From: CAWBJP01 sp963789165
GTDB lineage: Bacteria; Actinomycetota; Acidimicrobiia; IMCC26256; BP-133
Length of the DNA stretch: 64,000 bases
Assembly (NCBI GenBank): GCA_963789165.1
Contig: CAWBJP010000009.1
Span: 217,503 to 281,502, forward strand
Direction: 5' to 3'
Under the pieces are notes generated by a model. That model worked only from the letters and a program-made list of their open reading frames with translations, searched no databases and was not told where the DNA came from. Below are positions 1 through 8,195 of the stretch, one piece after another (within the stretch, counting starts at the first letter, position 1; every line of letters begins with the position of its first letter). A program made the position numbers and the translations under genes.

Positions 1-594
1 GGGCTCGGCGCGCCTCAGTTCGTCCTGAATGTGGTGTCCGAAGCCAGCTTCACCCGGAGCATCAACTATCACTTCTCGTCCTTGCCCCTGACGGCCATGA
101 CGCTGGCCACGGTGGAGGCCATCGCTTTTCTCGGACGGCGCCGGGCCGTGCGCCGGCTCCTGGTCGGGGTGGTGGCGGCCACCTCCCTGGCCGGTGCCGT
201 CCTCTGGGGGGTGTCGCCCATCGGCCGGGAGTACGACACCGGCTACTGGCCCCTGGGCGCCGACCCGAGGCTTCCGTCCAAGCGGGAGGCGGTGCGGCTG
301 CCTCCGGACGACGCCGCCGTCACCGCCACCTACGAGTTCGCGCCCCACCTGACCCACCGGCGGAAGATCTACGACTGGCCCAACCCCTGGGTGGGCACGA
401 ACTACGGCCTGCACAACGACAGCGCGCCCGATCCGAACGTCGTGCAGTGGCTCGTCGTGGACCGCCGGCTGGTCGGGGACGGCGACCTGCTCGAGGAGAT
501 CCTGGGTGACGGAGACTTCGAGGTGGTCTTCGATCGCGACGACATCGTGGTGGCGCAGCGGGTGGGCTCGGGTGCATCCCCGGGTGCCCGGTAG
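1..594 (+). CDS. C-terminal part of a DUF2079-like polytopic membrane protein (5' end outside window)
   Basis: The frame is open from base 1, so the N-terminus lies upstream. The visible 197 residues hold two hydrophobic segments followed by a soluble tail with 'PHLTHRRKIYDWPNPW' and a closing 'VVQWLVVDRRLV...VVFDRDDIVVAQR' stretch. That pattern of a Tyr/His-containing loop, 'FPNP'-like element and short beta-rich tail is what I recall of actinobacterial DUF2079 integral membrane proteins, a family of unknown function sometimes linked to GT-C glycosyltransferases. It ends 13 bp before the next gene. Family assignment is by eye; function unknown. Confidence 0.6.
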   Translation, partial: GLGAPQFVLNVVSEASFTRSINYHFSSLPLTAMTLATVEAIAFLGRRRAVRRLLVGVVAATSLAGAVLWGVSPIGREYDTGYWPLGADPRLPSKREAVRLPPDDAAVTATYEFAPHLTHRRKIYDWPNPWVGTNYGLHNDSAPDPNVVQWLVVDRRLVGDGDLLEEILGDGDFEVVFDRDDIVVAQRVGSGASPGAR

Positions 595-607
595 GCTCCC
601 CGGGATC

Positions 608-1186
608 ATGGCTGACCCGGCGACCTTCTCCGACCTCGCCATGCCCTACATGGGGCCGCTCTACTCCGCCGCCCTGCGGATGACGCGCAACCCGGCCGAC
701 GCCGAGGACCTCGTCCAGGAGACCTACCTGCGGGCCTACCGCGGCTTCGACTCCTTCCAGGAGGGCACCAACCTCAAAGCGTGGCTGTACCGGATCCTGA
801 CCAACACGTTCATCAACCAGTACCGGGCGGCCAAGCGCCGCCCCGAGCAGAGCGACATCGAGGACGTGGAGGACCTCTACCTCTACCGCCGGCTCGGGGG
901 CCTGGAAGCGGCGATGGCCGGGCGCAGCCCTGAGACGGAGGTGCTCGAGGGCATCCCCGACGCCGAGGTGAAGGAGGCGCTCGAGTCCCTTCCCGAGCAG
1001 TTCCGCATGGCCGTCCTGCTTGCCGACGTGGAAGGTTTCGCGTACAAGGAGATCGCCGAAATCCTCGACATTCCTATCGGAACGGTCATGAGCAGACTGC
1101 ATCGCGGAAGAAAGCAGCTCCAGAAACGGTTATGGGATTACGCCGTCGAACGAGGGATCGCCACCGGAACCGGCCCGGGGCGCTGA
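608..1186 (+). CDS. sigR: ECF RNA polymerase sigma factor, SigR/SigH (redox-stress) type
   Basis: A 192-residue group IV sigma factor. Region 2 is seen as 'ADAEDLVQETYLRAYRGFDSF' and 'NLKAWLYRILTNTFINQYR'; region 4 as 'LPEQFRMAVLLADVEGFAYK' followed by a helix-turn-helix ending 'IGTVMSRLHRGRKQL'. In the SigR/SigH family these factors direct thioredoxin, mycothiol and protease genes under disulphide stress. The ATG at 608 is preceded by a GG-rich stretch; an upstream in-frame ATG at 506 would add non-conserved residues overlapping the previous gene. A zinc anti-sigma gene follows after 24 bp, which fixes the subgroup. ftsH a few genes down is a plausible, unproven target. Confidence 0.9.
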   Translation: MADPATFSDLAMPYMGPLYSAALRMTRNPADAEDLVQETYLRAYRGFDSFQEGTNLKAWLYRILTNTFINQYRAAKRRPEQSDIEDVEDLYLYRRLGGLEAAMAGRSPETEVLEGIPDAEVKEALESLPEQFRMAVLLADVEGFAYKEIAEILDIPIGTVMSRLHRGRKQLQKRLWDYAVERGIATGTGPGR

Positions 1187-1210
1187 TCGCCGAGGGGAAC
1201 GTTCTCACAC

Positions 1211-1441
1211 GTGGACTGCAACGAAGCGATACACGAGATCTACCACTATCTGGACGGCGAACTGACCGAGGAGAAACGGGCGCTGATCGCCCGCCACCTC
1301 GGCTACTGCCCGCCCTGTGCCAACGGGTTCGACTTCGAGGCGGAACTCCGGTCCCTCATCGCCCGCAAGTGCCGCGATGACGTGCCGCCTGATCTGCGCC
1401 GGCGCATCGCCGAAGCCATCGGGCACGAACCGCCTCCGTAG
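1211..1441 (+). CDS. rsrA: Zinc-binding anti-sigma factor, RsrA-like
   Basis: A 76-residue protein with the zinc anti-sigma signature: Cys3 plus His29-x3-Cys33-x2-Cys36 ('HLGYCPPC') and the 'YLDGELTEEKR' helix before it. In RsrA these residues hold zinc and form a trigger disulphide on oxidation, releasing the sigma factor. A further Cys54 is present. The GTG start at 1211 puts Cys at position 3 as in RsrA. It lies directly after the sigma gene. The length is slightly short of the roughly 85-105 residues typical of the family, the loss being at the C-terminus. Confidence 0.88.
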   Translation: MDCNEAIHEIYHYLDGELTEEKRALIARHLGYCPPCANGFDFEAELRSLIARKCRDDVPPDLRRRIAEAIGHEPPP

Positions 1442-1514
1442 CTCCCTGGCGTATCCGGGAGCTGGGCACCCGCCCAGTACCATGGGGAATGGAACCCCAC
1501 CCTCGGAGGATCGA

Positions 1515-1746
1515 GTGAAGGCCGGACGCGTCGCAGTCGTTGTCGTTGATCATCTTCGTCGCCGGTGCCGCCCCGGCGGCGGCCGCGCCGCTGCTGGCCG
1601 TGGTGAAGCGTCCGTGGCACTACTGGCTCTCCGTCGTGCTGGCGCTGAGCGTCGTCGGGCTCGCCGGGATGCTGATCATCGGCTACCTGGTTCGGGTGGT
1701 CATGGCCAAGTACGGCATCCGGGTGGGGAGGCGGTCGGCCGGGTGA
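1515..1746 (+). CDS. Small single-pass or two-pass membrane protein, start region out of frame
   Basis: From base 1540 to the TGA at 1746 the frame encodes about 68 residues: a hydrophobic N-terminal segment, 'VVKRPWHYWLS', a second hydrophobic segment and a basic tail. The only good ribosome site is GGAGG at about 1505-1509, which serves a GTG at 1515, but that GTG is in a different frame. Dropping one base near 1538-1546 would join them into a continuous 'VAVVSLIIFVAG' membrane helix. The stop overlaps the GTG of the next gene by 'GTGA', supporting it as a real coupled gene. I do not recognise the family; a signal-peptide-like N-terminus is possible. Confidence 0.5.
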
Positions 1747-2823
1747 CGGCCGGCGCTTCCGTTCCGTTTCCCGAGCCGGTCGACTGGCGCCTGGCCCAGC
1801 GGCTGGCCCGCCGGGTGGCGGGCCGGGACCCGTTGGAACGCTCTTACCTCTTCGCGTCGCTCCAGGCCGACTTCGAGGAGGCCACCGTCCGGGCCGAAGC
1901 CCTGGTAGGCGAGTTCACGGGCCTGACGGCCCCGGACGACCCGGCCCGGGCCCTGGTGCTCGACCGTCAGGGTTGGGTGGATGCCAATGTCGCCTCTTTC
2001 CGCCGCACGTTGGAGCCCTTCACCCGCCGGGTCGGCGAGCGGATGGCCAAGAGCTCCTTCGCTCCGGTGGGTCGGTCCGTGGCCGGGGCCGAGATGGGGG
2101 TGTTGCTGGGCTTCCTGGCCCAGCGGGTCCTCGGCCAGTACGACCTGCTCGTCCCCGAGGAGGGCGAGAACAGCGACGCCGTGTACTACGTCGGCCCCAA
2201 CATCCTGTCGCTGGAGAAGCGCTTCGGCTTCCGCCCGGGCGACTTCCGGCTCTGGATCGCCCTCCACGAGGTGACCCACCGGGCCCAGTTCCGGGCCGTG
2301 CCCTGGATGAAGGGCTACTTCCTCTCCCTGGTCGAGGGTTCCCTGTCGATGATCGAACCCGACCCGAAGCGGCTGGTCCGGGCCCTGGAGCGGGCCGCCG
2401 AGTCCGCCCGCCGGGGCCGCAACCCCCTGGACGACGGCGGCCTCGTGGGCCTGTTCGCCACCGACGAGCAGCGGGTGGTGATCGACCAGGTGCAGGCGCT
2501 CATGTCGCTGCTCGAAGGCCACGGCAACGTGGTCATGGACCGCCTGGGCGAACGCCACGTGCGGGGCGTGGAACGCATGTCGAACGTGCTCAAGGCCCGG
2601 CGCAGCCGCCGGCGGGGTGGCCGGCCAGATGCGCAAACTGTTCGGGATCGAGATGAAGATGCGCCAGTACGAGGTCGGCGAACGCTTCATCACCGGCGTC
2701 GAGGAACGCCAGGGCCTCGCCGCCCTCGACGTCGCCTGGCGCAGCCCCGACCACCTTCCCACCCTCCCCGAACTGGAGGACCCCGACCGTTGGCTCGACC
2801 GGGTGGCCGCCAAGACGGGTTAG
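1743..2823 (+). CDS. Zincin-like metalloprotease (DUF2342 / F420-associated type), one apparent frameshift
   Basis: Actinobacterial zinc-dependent metallopeptidase of about 360 residues. The HExxH motif is His175-Glu-Val-Thr-His179 ('LHEVTHRAQF'), preceded by 'YYVGPNILSLEKRFGF' and followed by 'VEGSLSMIEPDPKR', as in the family often labelled coenzyme F420 biosynthesis-associated protein or type 2 zincin. The GTG at 1743 overlaps the previous stop. The frame breaks at about 2605-2619 in 'CGGCGGGGTGG'; the conserved tail ('MRKLFGIEMKMRQYEVGE', then 'LPTLPELEDPDRWLDRV') continues one base later to the TAG at 2821. Removing one G restores the whole protein. Its place directly before tilS and hpt is the usual actinobacterial order. 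Physiological substrate unknown. Confidence 0.85.
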
Positions 2824-4113
2824 TGGCGGACTTCGGCGGGCTCGAGAGTCCCGTGGTGGTCGGCTGCTCGGGCGGGACCGACTCGACCGCCCTCCTCGCC
2901 CTGGCCGCCGGCGCCGGCCTCGAGCCCACCGCCGTCCACGTGGACCACTGCGCCCGCCCCGGCAGCGCCGCCGAGGCCGACGTCGTGGCCGGCTTCGCCG
3001 CCCGCCTGGGGACGGGCTTTTTGGCTGAGCGGGCACCGACCCCACCCGGCCCCGGCTTCGAGGCCAGGGCCCGGGACGGGCGCTACGCCGCTCTGGAGCG
3101 GGCCCGGGCGGCCGTGGGCGCCAGCTCCATCCTGGTCGGGCACACCCGCGATGATCAGGCCGAGACCGTCCTCCTCAACGTCCTCCGGGGCGGAGCGACC
3201 ACCGGGATGGCCGGCATCCCTCCCCGGCGGGACCGCATCGTCAGGCCGCTCCTCGGCGTGCCCCGGGCGGAGCTGGCCGACTTCTGCGTCCGCCTCGGGA
3301 TCGACCCCGTCGTCGACCCCATGAACGCCGACCCGGCCCACCGGCGGGTCTGGCTCCGCCGGGAGATGATCCCGGCCCTGGAGGAGACCGCCGACCGGGA
3401 TCTGCGGGCGCTCCTGGCCCGGCAGGCCGCCGTGGCCCGGGCCGAGTCGAATCTGCTCGACGACCTGGCCGGCGAAGCCCTCACCGCCGCCGGCGACCCG
3501 CCCGAGACCGCCGCCCTGGCCCGGCTGCCCGAAGCCCTGGCCCGACGGGCGCTCCGGCTGTGGCTGGGTCCGCCCGCCCCCTCCGCCGGCCACATCGAGG
3601 CCGTCATGGGGGTCGTGACCGGCCGGCATCGGGCCGCCGACCTGCCCGGGGGCATCCGGGTGGTGCGGGGTGGCGGCCGCCTCCACCGGGTCGAGGAACC
3701 CCCCGCCGGGGGTGGGCCCGTACCCGTCGATCTGCCCGGCACGGCCTCGGGCCACGGGCGTCCGCCTGGAGGCGTGGGTGGAACGGGGCGTCCCGGTGCG
3801 CTGGCCCGACGGGCGCTGGACGGCGGTGCTCGACGCCGAGCGGGCCGGGGCCGCCGGCGTCCTGCGGACGGCGACGCCCGGCGAGCGGTTCGTGCCCCTG
3901 GGTCTCGTCGGGCACAAGTCGGTGACCGACGCCCTGGCCGAGGCCGGTGTCCCCGCCGAACAGCGGGCCCGGCATCCACTCCTGGCCAGCCCGGCTGGCG
4001 AGGTGATCTGGCTGGTCGGGTACCGTGTCGACGACCGCGTGCGGGTGTCCGGTGCGACCCGGCGCTTCCTGTGGGTGACGGTTGAGGCGGTAGAGGGGGG
4101 CAGCCGGGGGTGA
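2823..4113 (+). CDS. tilS: tRNA(Ile)-lysidine synthetase, one apparent frameshift
   Basis: TilS attaches lysine to C34 of the CAU-anticodon tRNA-Ile, changing decoding from AUG to AUA. The PP-loop 'SGGTDS' sits at residues 16-21, followed by 'HVDHCARPGS' and the conserved 'GHTRDDQAETVLLNVLRGG'; 'RRVWLRREMIPAL' follows. The GTG at 2823 shares its G with the preceding TAG. The frame breaks between about 3740 and 3765; the C-terminal domain ('RLEAWVERGVPVRWPDGRW', 'ERFVPLG', 'VTDALAEAGVP') continues in the next frame to the TGA at 4111. Deleting one base gives a normal roughly 430-residue protein. tilS is essential in most bacteria, so an error in the sequence is more likely than a mutation. Confidence 0.9.
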
Positions 4114-4643
4114 ACGATCCCAATCTGGGGCCGATGGTCGTCTCCGAGGACGAGCTGCGGAGCCGGGTGGCGGAGTTGGGGAAGGACATCACCTCCGACT
4201 ACCAGGACCGCCCGCCCCTCCTCGTCGGGGTCCTCAAAGGCGCCTTCATGTTCATGAGCGACCTGGCCCGGGCCATCGACCTGCCGCTGGAGCTCGACTT
4301 CATGGCCGTGTCCTCCTACGGATCCGCCACCAAGACGTCGGGGGTGGTCCGGATCATCAAGGACCTCGACGCCGACCTCTCGGGACGCGACGTCCTCATC
4401 GTGGAGGACATCGTCGATTCCGGCCTCACGCTCGCCTACCTGCGCAAGAACCTCGCCGCCCGCTCCCCCGCGACCCTCGAGGTGTGCTCCCTCCTGGTCA
4501 AGGAGGGCCTCCAGAAGGTCGACCCCGACCTGCGCTACGTCGGCTTCCGTATCCCTCCCACGTTCGTGATCGGTTACGGACTCGACGTCGACGAGCGCTA
4601 CCGCAACCTGCCTTATGTCTGTGAGTACGCCGGCCCCCTGTAG
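4110..4643 (+). CDS. hpt: Hypoxanthine(-guanine) phosphoribosyltransferase
   Basis: Purine salvage: hypoxanthine or guanine plus PRPP gives IMP or GMP. 177 residues, the usual size. The PRPP motif 'VLIVEDIVDSG' is at residues 95-105, 'VGVLKGAFMF' at about 39-48 is the PPi-loop region, and 'RYVGFRIPPTFVIGYGLD' is the C-terminal hood segment typical of type I enzymes. GTG start at 4110 overlaps the tilS TGA (GTGA), so the two are translationally coupled. The tilS-hpt-ftsH order is widely conserved in bacteria. No odd features. Confidence 0.96.
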   Translation: MNDPNLGPMVVSEDELRSRVAELGKDITSDYQDRPPLLVGVLKGAFMFMSDLARAIDLPLELDFMAVSSYGSATKTSGVVRIIKDLDADLSGRDVLIVEDIVDSGLTLAYLRKNLAARSPATLEVCSLLVKEGLQKVDPDLRYVGFRIPPTFVIGYGLDVDERYRNLPYVCEYAGPL

Positions 4644-4680
4644 CCTGTGGTGACCCCAGATCGATCGGAGTCCTCGAGCT

Positions 4681-6591
4681 GTGAACCGCGCCGTGCGCAC
4701 GACCATCGTCTATGTCCTGGCGGCCCTGGTCGGCTTCTTCATCCTGGCCCAGGCGTTCAGCGGCGGCGAGGAGCGTAAGCGCATCGATGTCGTCCAGTAC
4801 CGGAAGCTGCTGGCGCGCGACGAGGTGGCGGCGGCCAAGCTCTACGACAAGGACAATCTGATCAAGGGCGAGCTGGAGAACGGGGACAAGTTCGAGATCA
4901 AGTACCCCGCCGAGTTCAGCGACGAGGTCACCCAGATGACCGTCGACGCCGGGGTGAATCTCCCCGTCGACAACCAGAAGGAGAGCCTCTGGCTCACTCT
5001 CCTGTTCAACTTCGCCCCCTTCGTGCTCATCATCGCCGTCATCGCCTTCTTCATGAACCAGGCCCAGGGGGGCGGCAACAAGGTCATGAGCTTCGGCAAG
5101 GCCAAGCCGAAGATGGTGACCAAGGACACGCCGAAGGTCACCTTCGCCGACGTGGCCGGCGTCGACGAGGCCATCGAGGAGCTCCAGGAGATCAAGGACT
5201 TCCTCGAAGCCCCCCAGAAGTTCCGCCAGATGGGGGCCAAGATCCCCAAGGGCGTCCTGCTTTTCGGCCCGCCGGGCACGGGCAAGACGCTGCTGGCCCG
5301 GGCTGTGGCGGGCGAGGCCGGGGTCCCGTTCTTCTCCATCTCCGGCTCCGACTTCGTCGAGATGTTCGTGGGCGTCGGGGCGTCGCGGGTCCGGGACCTG
5401 TTCGAGCAGGCCAAGAACTCCGCCCCGGCCATCGTCTTCGTTGACGAGATCGACGCCGTGGGTCGCCACCGCGGGGCCGGGCTCGGCGGAGGCCACGACG
5501 AGCGCGAGCAGACCCTCAACCAGCTCCTGGTGGAGATGGACGGCTTCGACATGCGCCAGGGCGTCATCCTCATCGCCGCCACCAATCGCCCCGACATCCT
5601 CGACCCCGCCCTGCTGCGTCCGGGGCGCTTCGACCGCCAGATCGTGGTCGACCGCCCCGACCTGGAGGGCCGGAAGGCGATCCTCAACGTCCACGCCCGG
5701 GGCAAGCCGCTGGACAAGGAGGTCAACCTCGACGTCATGGCCCGGCGCACGCCCGGCTTCACCGGGGCCGACCTGGCCAACCTGATGAACGAGGCCACCC
5801 TCCTGGCCGCCCGCAAGGGACGGGAGACGGTGTCGAACCGGGACATGGAGGAGGCCGTCGACCGGGTGGTGGCCGGCCCCGAGCGCAAGAGCCGCATCAT
5901 CTCCGAGAAGGAGAAGCTGGTCATCGCCTACCACGAGGGCGGCCACGCCCTGGTGTCCCACGCCCTGCCCAACGCCGACCCGGTCCACAAGGTGTCGATC
6001 ATTCCCCGGGGCCGGGCCCTGGGTTACACGCTCACCCTGCCCATCGAGGACAAATACCTGGTCACCCGCTCGGAGTTGAACGACGACCTGGCCATGCTGC
6101 TCGGGGGGCGGACGGCCGAGGAGCTCATCTTCATGGACCCCACCACCGGGGCCCAGAACGACATCGAGCGGGCCACCAAGGTGGCCCGGGCGATGGTCAC
6201 CGAGTACGGCATGAGCGACGAGCTCGGACCCATGCAGTTCGGCCAGCATCACGGTGAGGTGTTCCTGGGCCGGGACTTCGCCTCCCAGCCCGACTACTCC
6301 GACGAGGTGGCGGCCCGCATCGACTCCGAGGTCCGCTGGCTGATCGACAACGCCCACAACGTCGCCCTCGACATCCTCACCACCTACCGCGGCGTCCTCG
6401 ACCAGATGGCCGCCGCCCTCATGGAGCGCGAGACCCTCGAAACCGAGGAGGTCATGGCCATCCTGGACCAGGTGCCCAAGTGGTTGGGGCCCAGCTCCAA
6501 CGGCGCCGCTCTCGCCCCCCGGCCCCGGACGTCGGCCCCGCCCACCTCGTCTCCCTCGGTCGCCGCCAGCCCGCCGCCCGAGGCACCTTGA
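4681..6591 (+). CDS. ftsH: ATP-dependent zinc metalloprotease FtsH
   Basis: Membrane-anchored AAA+ protease that removes damaged or short-lived membrane and regulatory proteins. 636 residues: TM1 at about 7-24, a periplasmic domain, TM2 at about 104-126, Walker A 'GPPGTGKT' 196-203, Walker B 'FVDEID' 253-258, second region of homology around 300-319 ('ATNRPDILDPALLRPGRFDR'), and zinc motif His418-Glu-Gly-Gly-His422. The C-terminal tail after 'QVPKWLGP' is Pro/Ser/Ala-rich and low-complexity. The GTG start follows GGAG. The gene ends in a TTGA overlap with folE. Confidence 0.97.
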   Translation: MNRAVRTTIVYVLAALVGFFILAQAFSGGEERKRIDVVQYRKLLARDEVAAAKLYDKDNLIKGELENGDKFEIKYPAEFSDEVTQMTVDAGVNLPVDNQKESLWLTLLFNFAPFVLIIAVIAFFMNQAQGGGNKVMSFGKAKPKMVTKDTPKVTFADVAGVDEAIEELQEIKDFLEAPQKFRQMGAKIPKGVLLFGPPGTGKTLLARAVAGEAGVPFFSISGSDFVEMFVGVGASRVRDLFEQAKNSAPAIVFVDEIDAVGRHRGAGLGGGHDEREQTLNQLLVEMDGFDMRQGVILIAATNRPDILDPALLRPGRFDRQIVVDRPDLEGRKAILNVHARGKPLDKEVNLDVMARRTPGFTGADLANLMNEATLLAARKGRETVSNRDMEEAVDRVVAGPERKSRIISEKEKLVIAYHEGGHALVSHALPNADPVHKVSIIPRGRALGYTLTLPIEDKYLVTRSELNDDLAMLLGGRTAEELIFMDPTTGAQNDIERATKVARAMVTEYGMSDELGPMQFGQHHGEVFLGRDFASQPDYSDEVAARIDSEVRWLIDNAHNVALDILTTYRGVLDQMAAALMERETLETEEVMAILDQVPKWLGPSSNGAALAPRPRTSAPPTSSPSVAASPPPEAP

Positions 6592-7199
6592 GCGAACCCG
6601 GCCTCCGGCCTGTCCCCCACGAGCCGGGCGGCGTCGATCAGCCGAGGATCGAGCGGGCCGTCCGGGAGATCCTCGAAGCCATCGGTGAGGACCCGGAGCG
6701 GGACGGCCTGGCCCGCACCCCGGAGCGCATCGGTGAGATGTTCGCCGACATCTTCTCCGGCCTCCACGAGGACCCCGCCAGCCACCTCACCGTACGGTTC
6801 GAGGCTGATCACGACGAGATGGTCATGGTGCGGGACATTCCCTGCTACTCCATCTGTGAACACCACCTGGTGCCCTTCTTCGGGAAGGCTCACGTCGCCT
6901 ACATCCCGGGTGCGGACGGCTGTATCACCGGCCTGTCCAAGCTGGCCCGGCTGATCGACGGGTACGCCCGCCGGCCGCAGGTCCAGGAGCGCCTCACCAC
7001 CCAGATCGCCGACGCCATCGACCGGGTGCTGAAACCGGCCGGCGTCTTCGTCGTCATCGAGGCGGAGCACCTGTGCATGTCCATGCGGGGGGTGCGAAAG
7101 CCCGGTCACGTGACCGTGACCTCGGCCGTGCGGGGCCTGTTCAAGAAGAATCCCGCCACCCGGGCCGAGGCCATGAGCCTGATCCGCGACTCCCGCTGA
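6588..7199 (+). CDS. folE: GTP cyclohydrolase I
   Basis: First step of tetrahydrofolate synthesis: GTP to 7,8-dihydroneopterin triphosphate. 203 residues from a TTG at 6588 that overlaps the ftsH TGA. An ATG further downstream (6739) would remove conserved N-terminal sequence ('LARTPERIGEM'). Zinc ligands are Cys90 and His93 in 'ICEHHLVPF' and the Cys in 'EHLCMSMRGVRKPG'. The 'GLSKLARLIDGYARRPQVQE' helix is intact. folP lies about 3.4 kb downstream after an unrelated three-gene group, so the folate genes are split here. Last gene of the run that begins with the sigma factor. Confidence 0.96.
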   Translation: MSEPGLRPVPHEPGGVDQPRIERAVREILEAIGEDPERDGLARTPERIGEMFADIFSGLHEDPASHLTVRFEADHDEMVMVRDIPCYSICEHHLVPFFGKAHVAYIPGADGCITGLSKLARLIDGYARRPQVQERLTTQIADAIDRVLKPAGVFVVIEAEHLCMSMRGVRKPGHVTVTSAVRGLFKKNPATRAEAMSLIRDSR

Positions 7200-7446
7200 G
7201 CCGTACCCCCGAGAAAAAGGGCAGGTGAGGTGGTTTAAGCCTGGCACTTCCTGGGAACGTGAGCGGCCAGGAATGTAAGGGGCTGTTGACGGAGCGTAGG
7301 GCTACATCAGGACGTTCTTCGCCTACTGAGTCTTCCTAGCGGGCACACGGGTCGGGAGAGTATCTCCGCCCCGTCAAATCCATCTTTCGTGAGGGAAACC
7401 CACCTCCCCCTGTAGTGACTCGCGCCCTGTCGACTGAGGAGGGCAC
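7200..7446 (+). other. Intergenic leader before the decarboxylase gene, unexplained
   Basis: A 247-bp gap, long for this compact region. It holds an inverted repeat CCTGGC (7240-7245) / GCCAGG (7266-7271) with a small inner TTCC/GGAA repeat, which could end folE transcription or be part of a leader. A TTGACG lies at 7286-7291, but I see no matching -10 at the normal distance. The gene that follows has a GAGGAGG-like ribosome site just before its ATG at 7447. I recognise no riboswitch class and no coding potential. Confidence 0.4.
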
Positions 7447-8193
7447 ATGGCCGAGAGCCTCGCCGAGTGGGTGGCCGACGACGTGGAGCCCTACCGGGAC
7501 AAATCGATCGCCTGGCTGTCCCAGTACCACTTCTTCCGGGACCCGTTCCGGCCCACGTTCTCGGACACGTCGTATTTCTTCTCGCCGGCCGACGGCATCA
7601 TCATCTACCAGGCCGAGGTGAAGCCCGACGAGCCGATCGTCGACGTCAAGGGCCGGCGCTACAGCCTGCGGGACGTCCTCCGGGACCCCGGCTACGACCG
7701 GCCCAGCCTGGTGATCGGCATCTTCATGACGTTCTTCGACGTGCACGTCAACCGGGTGCCGTTTCCGGGACGGCTCTGCTACCGGATGTCAGATCCCATC
7801 GACACGCTCAACTACCCCATGCTCGACATCGAGCAGAGCCTCCTCGACGACCTCCGCATCTCGCTGGGCACGGCCTCGTACCTGCACAACAACCAGCGGA
7901 TGGTCAACCGCATCGACTCGCTGGCGCTGCCGGGCTCGTACCACCTGGTCCAGATCGCCGACTACGACGTCGACTCGATCACGCCCTTCGAACTTCGACA
8001 GCACCAGCCCGTCCAGCAGGGACAGCGGTTCTCCACGATCCGCTACGGGTCCCAGGTGGAGCTGGTGATCCCGCTCGCCGAGCACTACCAGCTGGTGCCC
8101 CTCCAGGCGATCGGTGACCACGTCGACGCCGGGGTCGACGCACTCGTCGAGATCCGCCGCCCCCAACCCACTCCCACCCCTTCAGGAGGTTGA
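7447..8193 (+). CDS. Phosphatidylserine decarboxylase-family pyruvoyl enzyme
   Basis: 248 residues. 'FSPADGIIIYQ' matches the PSD 'SPADG' motif, 'IFMTFFDVHVNRVPFPGRL' matches the conserved core block, and 'STIRYGSQVELVIP' is the autocleavage region, with Gly201-Ser202 as the expected self-cleavage bond that makes the pyruvoyl group. Membrane PSDs make phosphatidylethanolamine, but members of this superfamily also decarboxylate free amino acids (PsiD is an example). I see no membrane segment. It is not next to a phosphatidylserine synthase; instead it is 2 bp upstream of an amidinohydrolase-superfamily gene and near a MATE exporter. Substrate therefore open; superfamily call firm. Confidence 0.85.
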   Translation: MAESLAEWVADDVEPYRDKSIAWLSQYHFFRDPFRPTFSDTSYFFSPADGIIIYQAEVKPDEPIVDVKGRRYSLRDVLRDPGYDRPSLVIGIFMTFFDVHVNRVPFPGRLCYRMSDPIDTLNYPMLDIEQSLLDDLRISLGTASYLHNNQRMVNRIDSLALPGSYHLVQIADYDVDSITPFELRQHQPVQQGQRFSTIRYGSQVELVIPLAEHYQLVPLQAIGDHVDAGVDALVEIRRPQPTPTPSGG

Positions 8194-8195
8194 CG

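Noticed and set aside
1317..4085. A 922-codon open frame that looks like a metalloprotease-TilS fusion
   Set aside because: It is produced by the frame break in the metalloprotease; the conserved metalloprotease C-terminus and a proper stop at 2821-2823 lie in the neighbouring frame, followed by the tilS GTG.
2820..4706. Long opposite-strand frame over tilS and hpt, and similar ones over many genes
   Set aside because: High GC content produces long antisense frames; their products are His/Gly/Val/Arg-rich without motifs, while the sense strand encodes known families.
7200..7446. A tRNA gene or known riboswitch
   Set aside because: No cloverleaf with a T-loop sequence could be drawn, and no riboswitch consensus I know fits.
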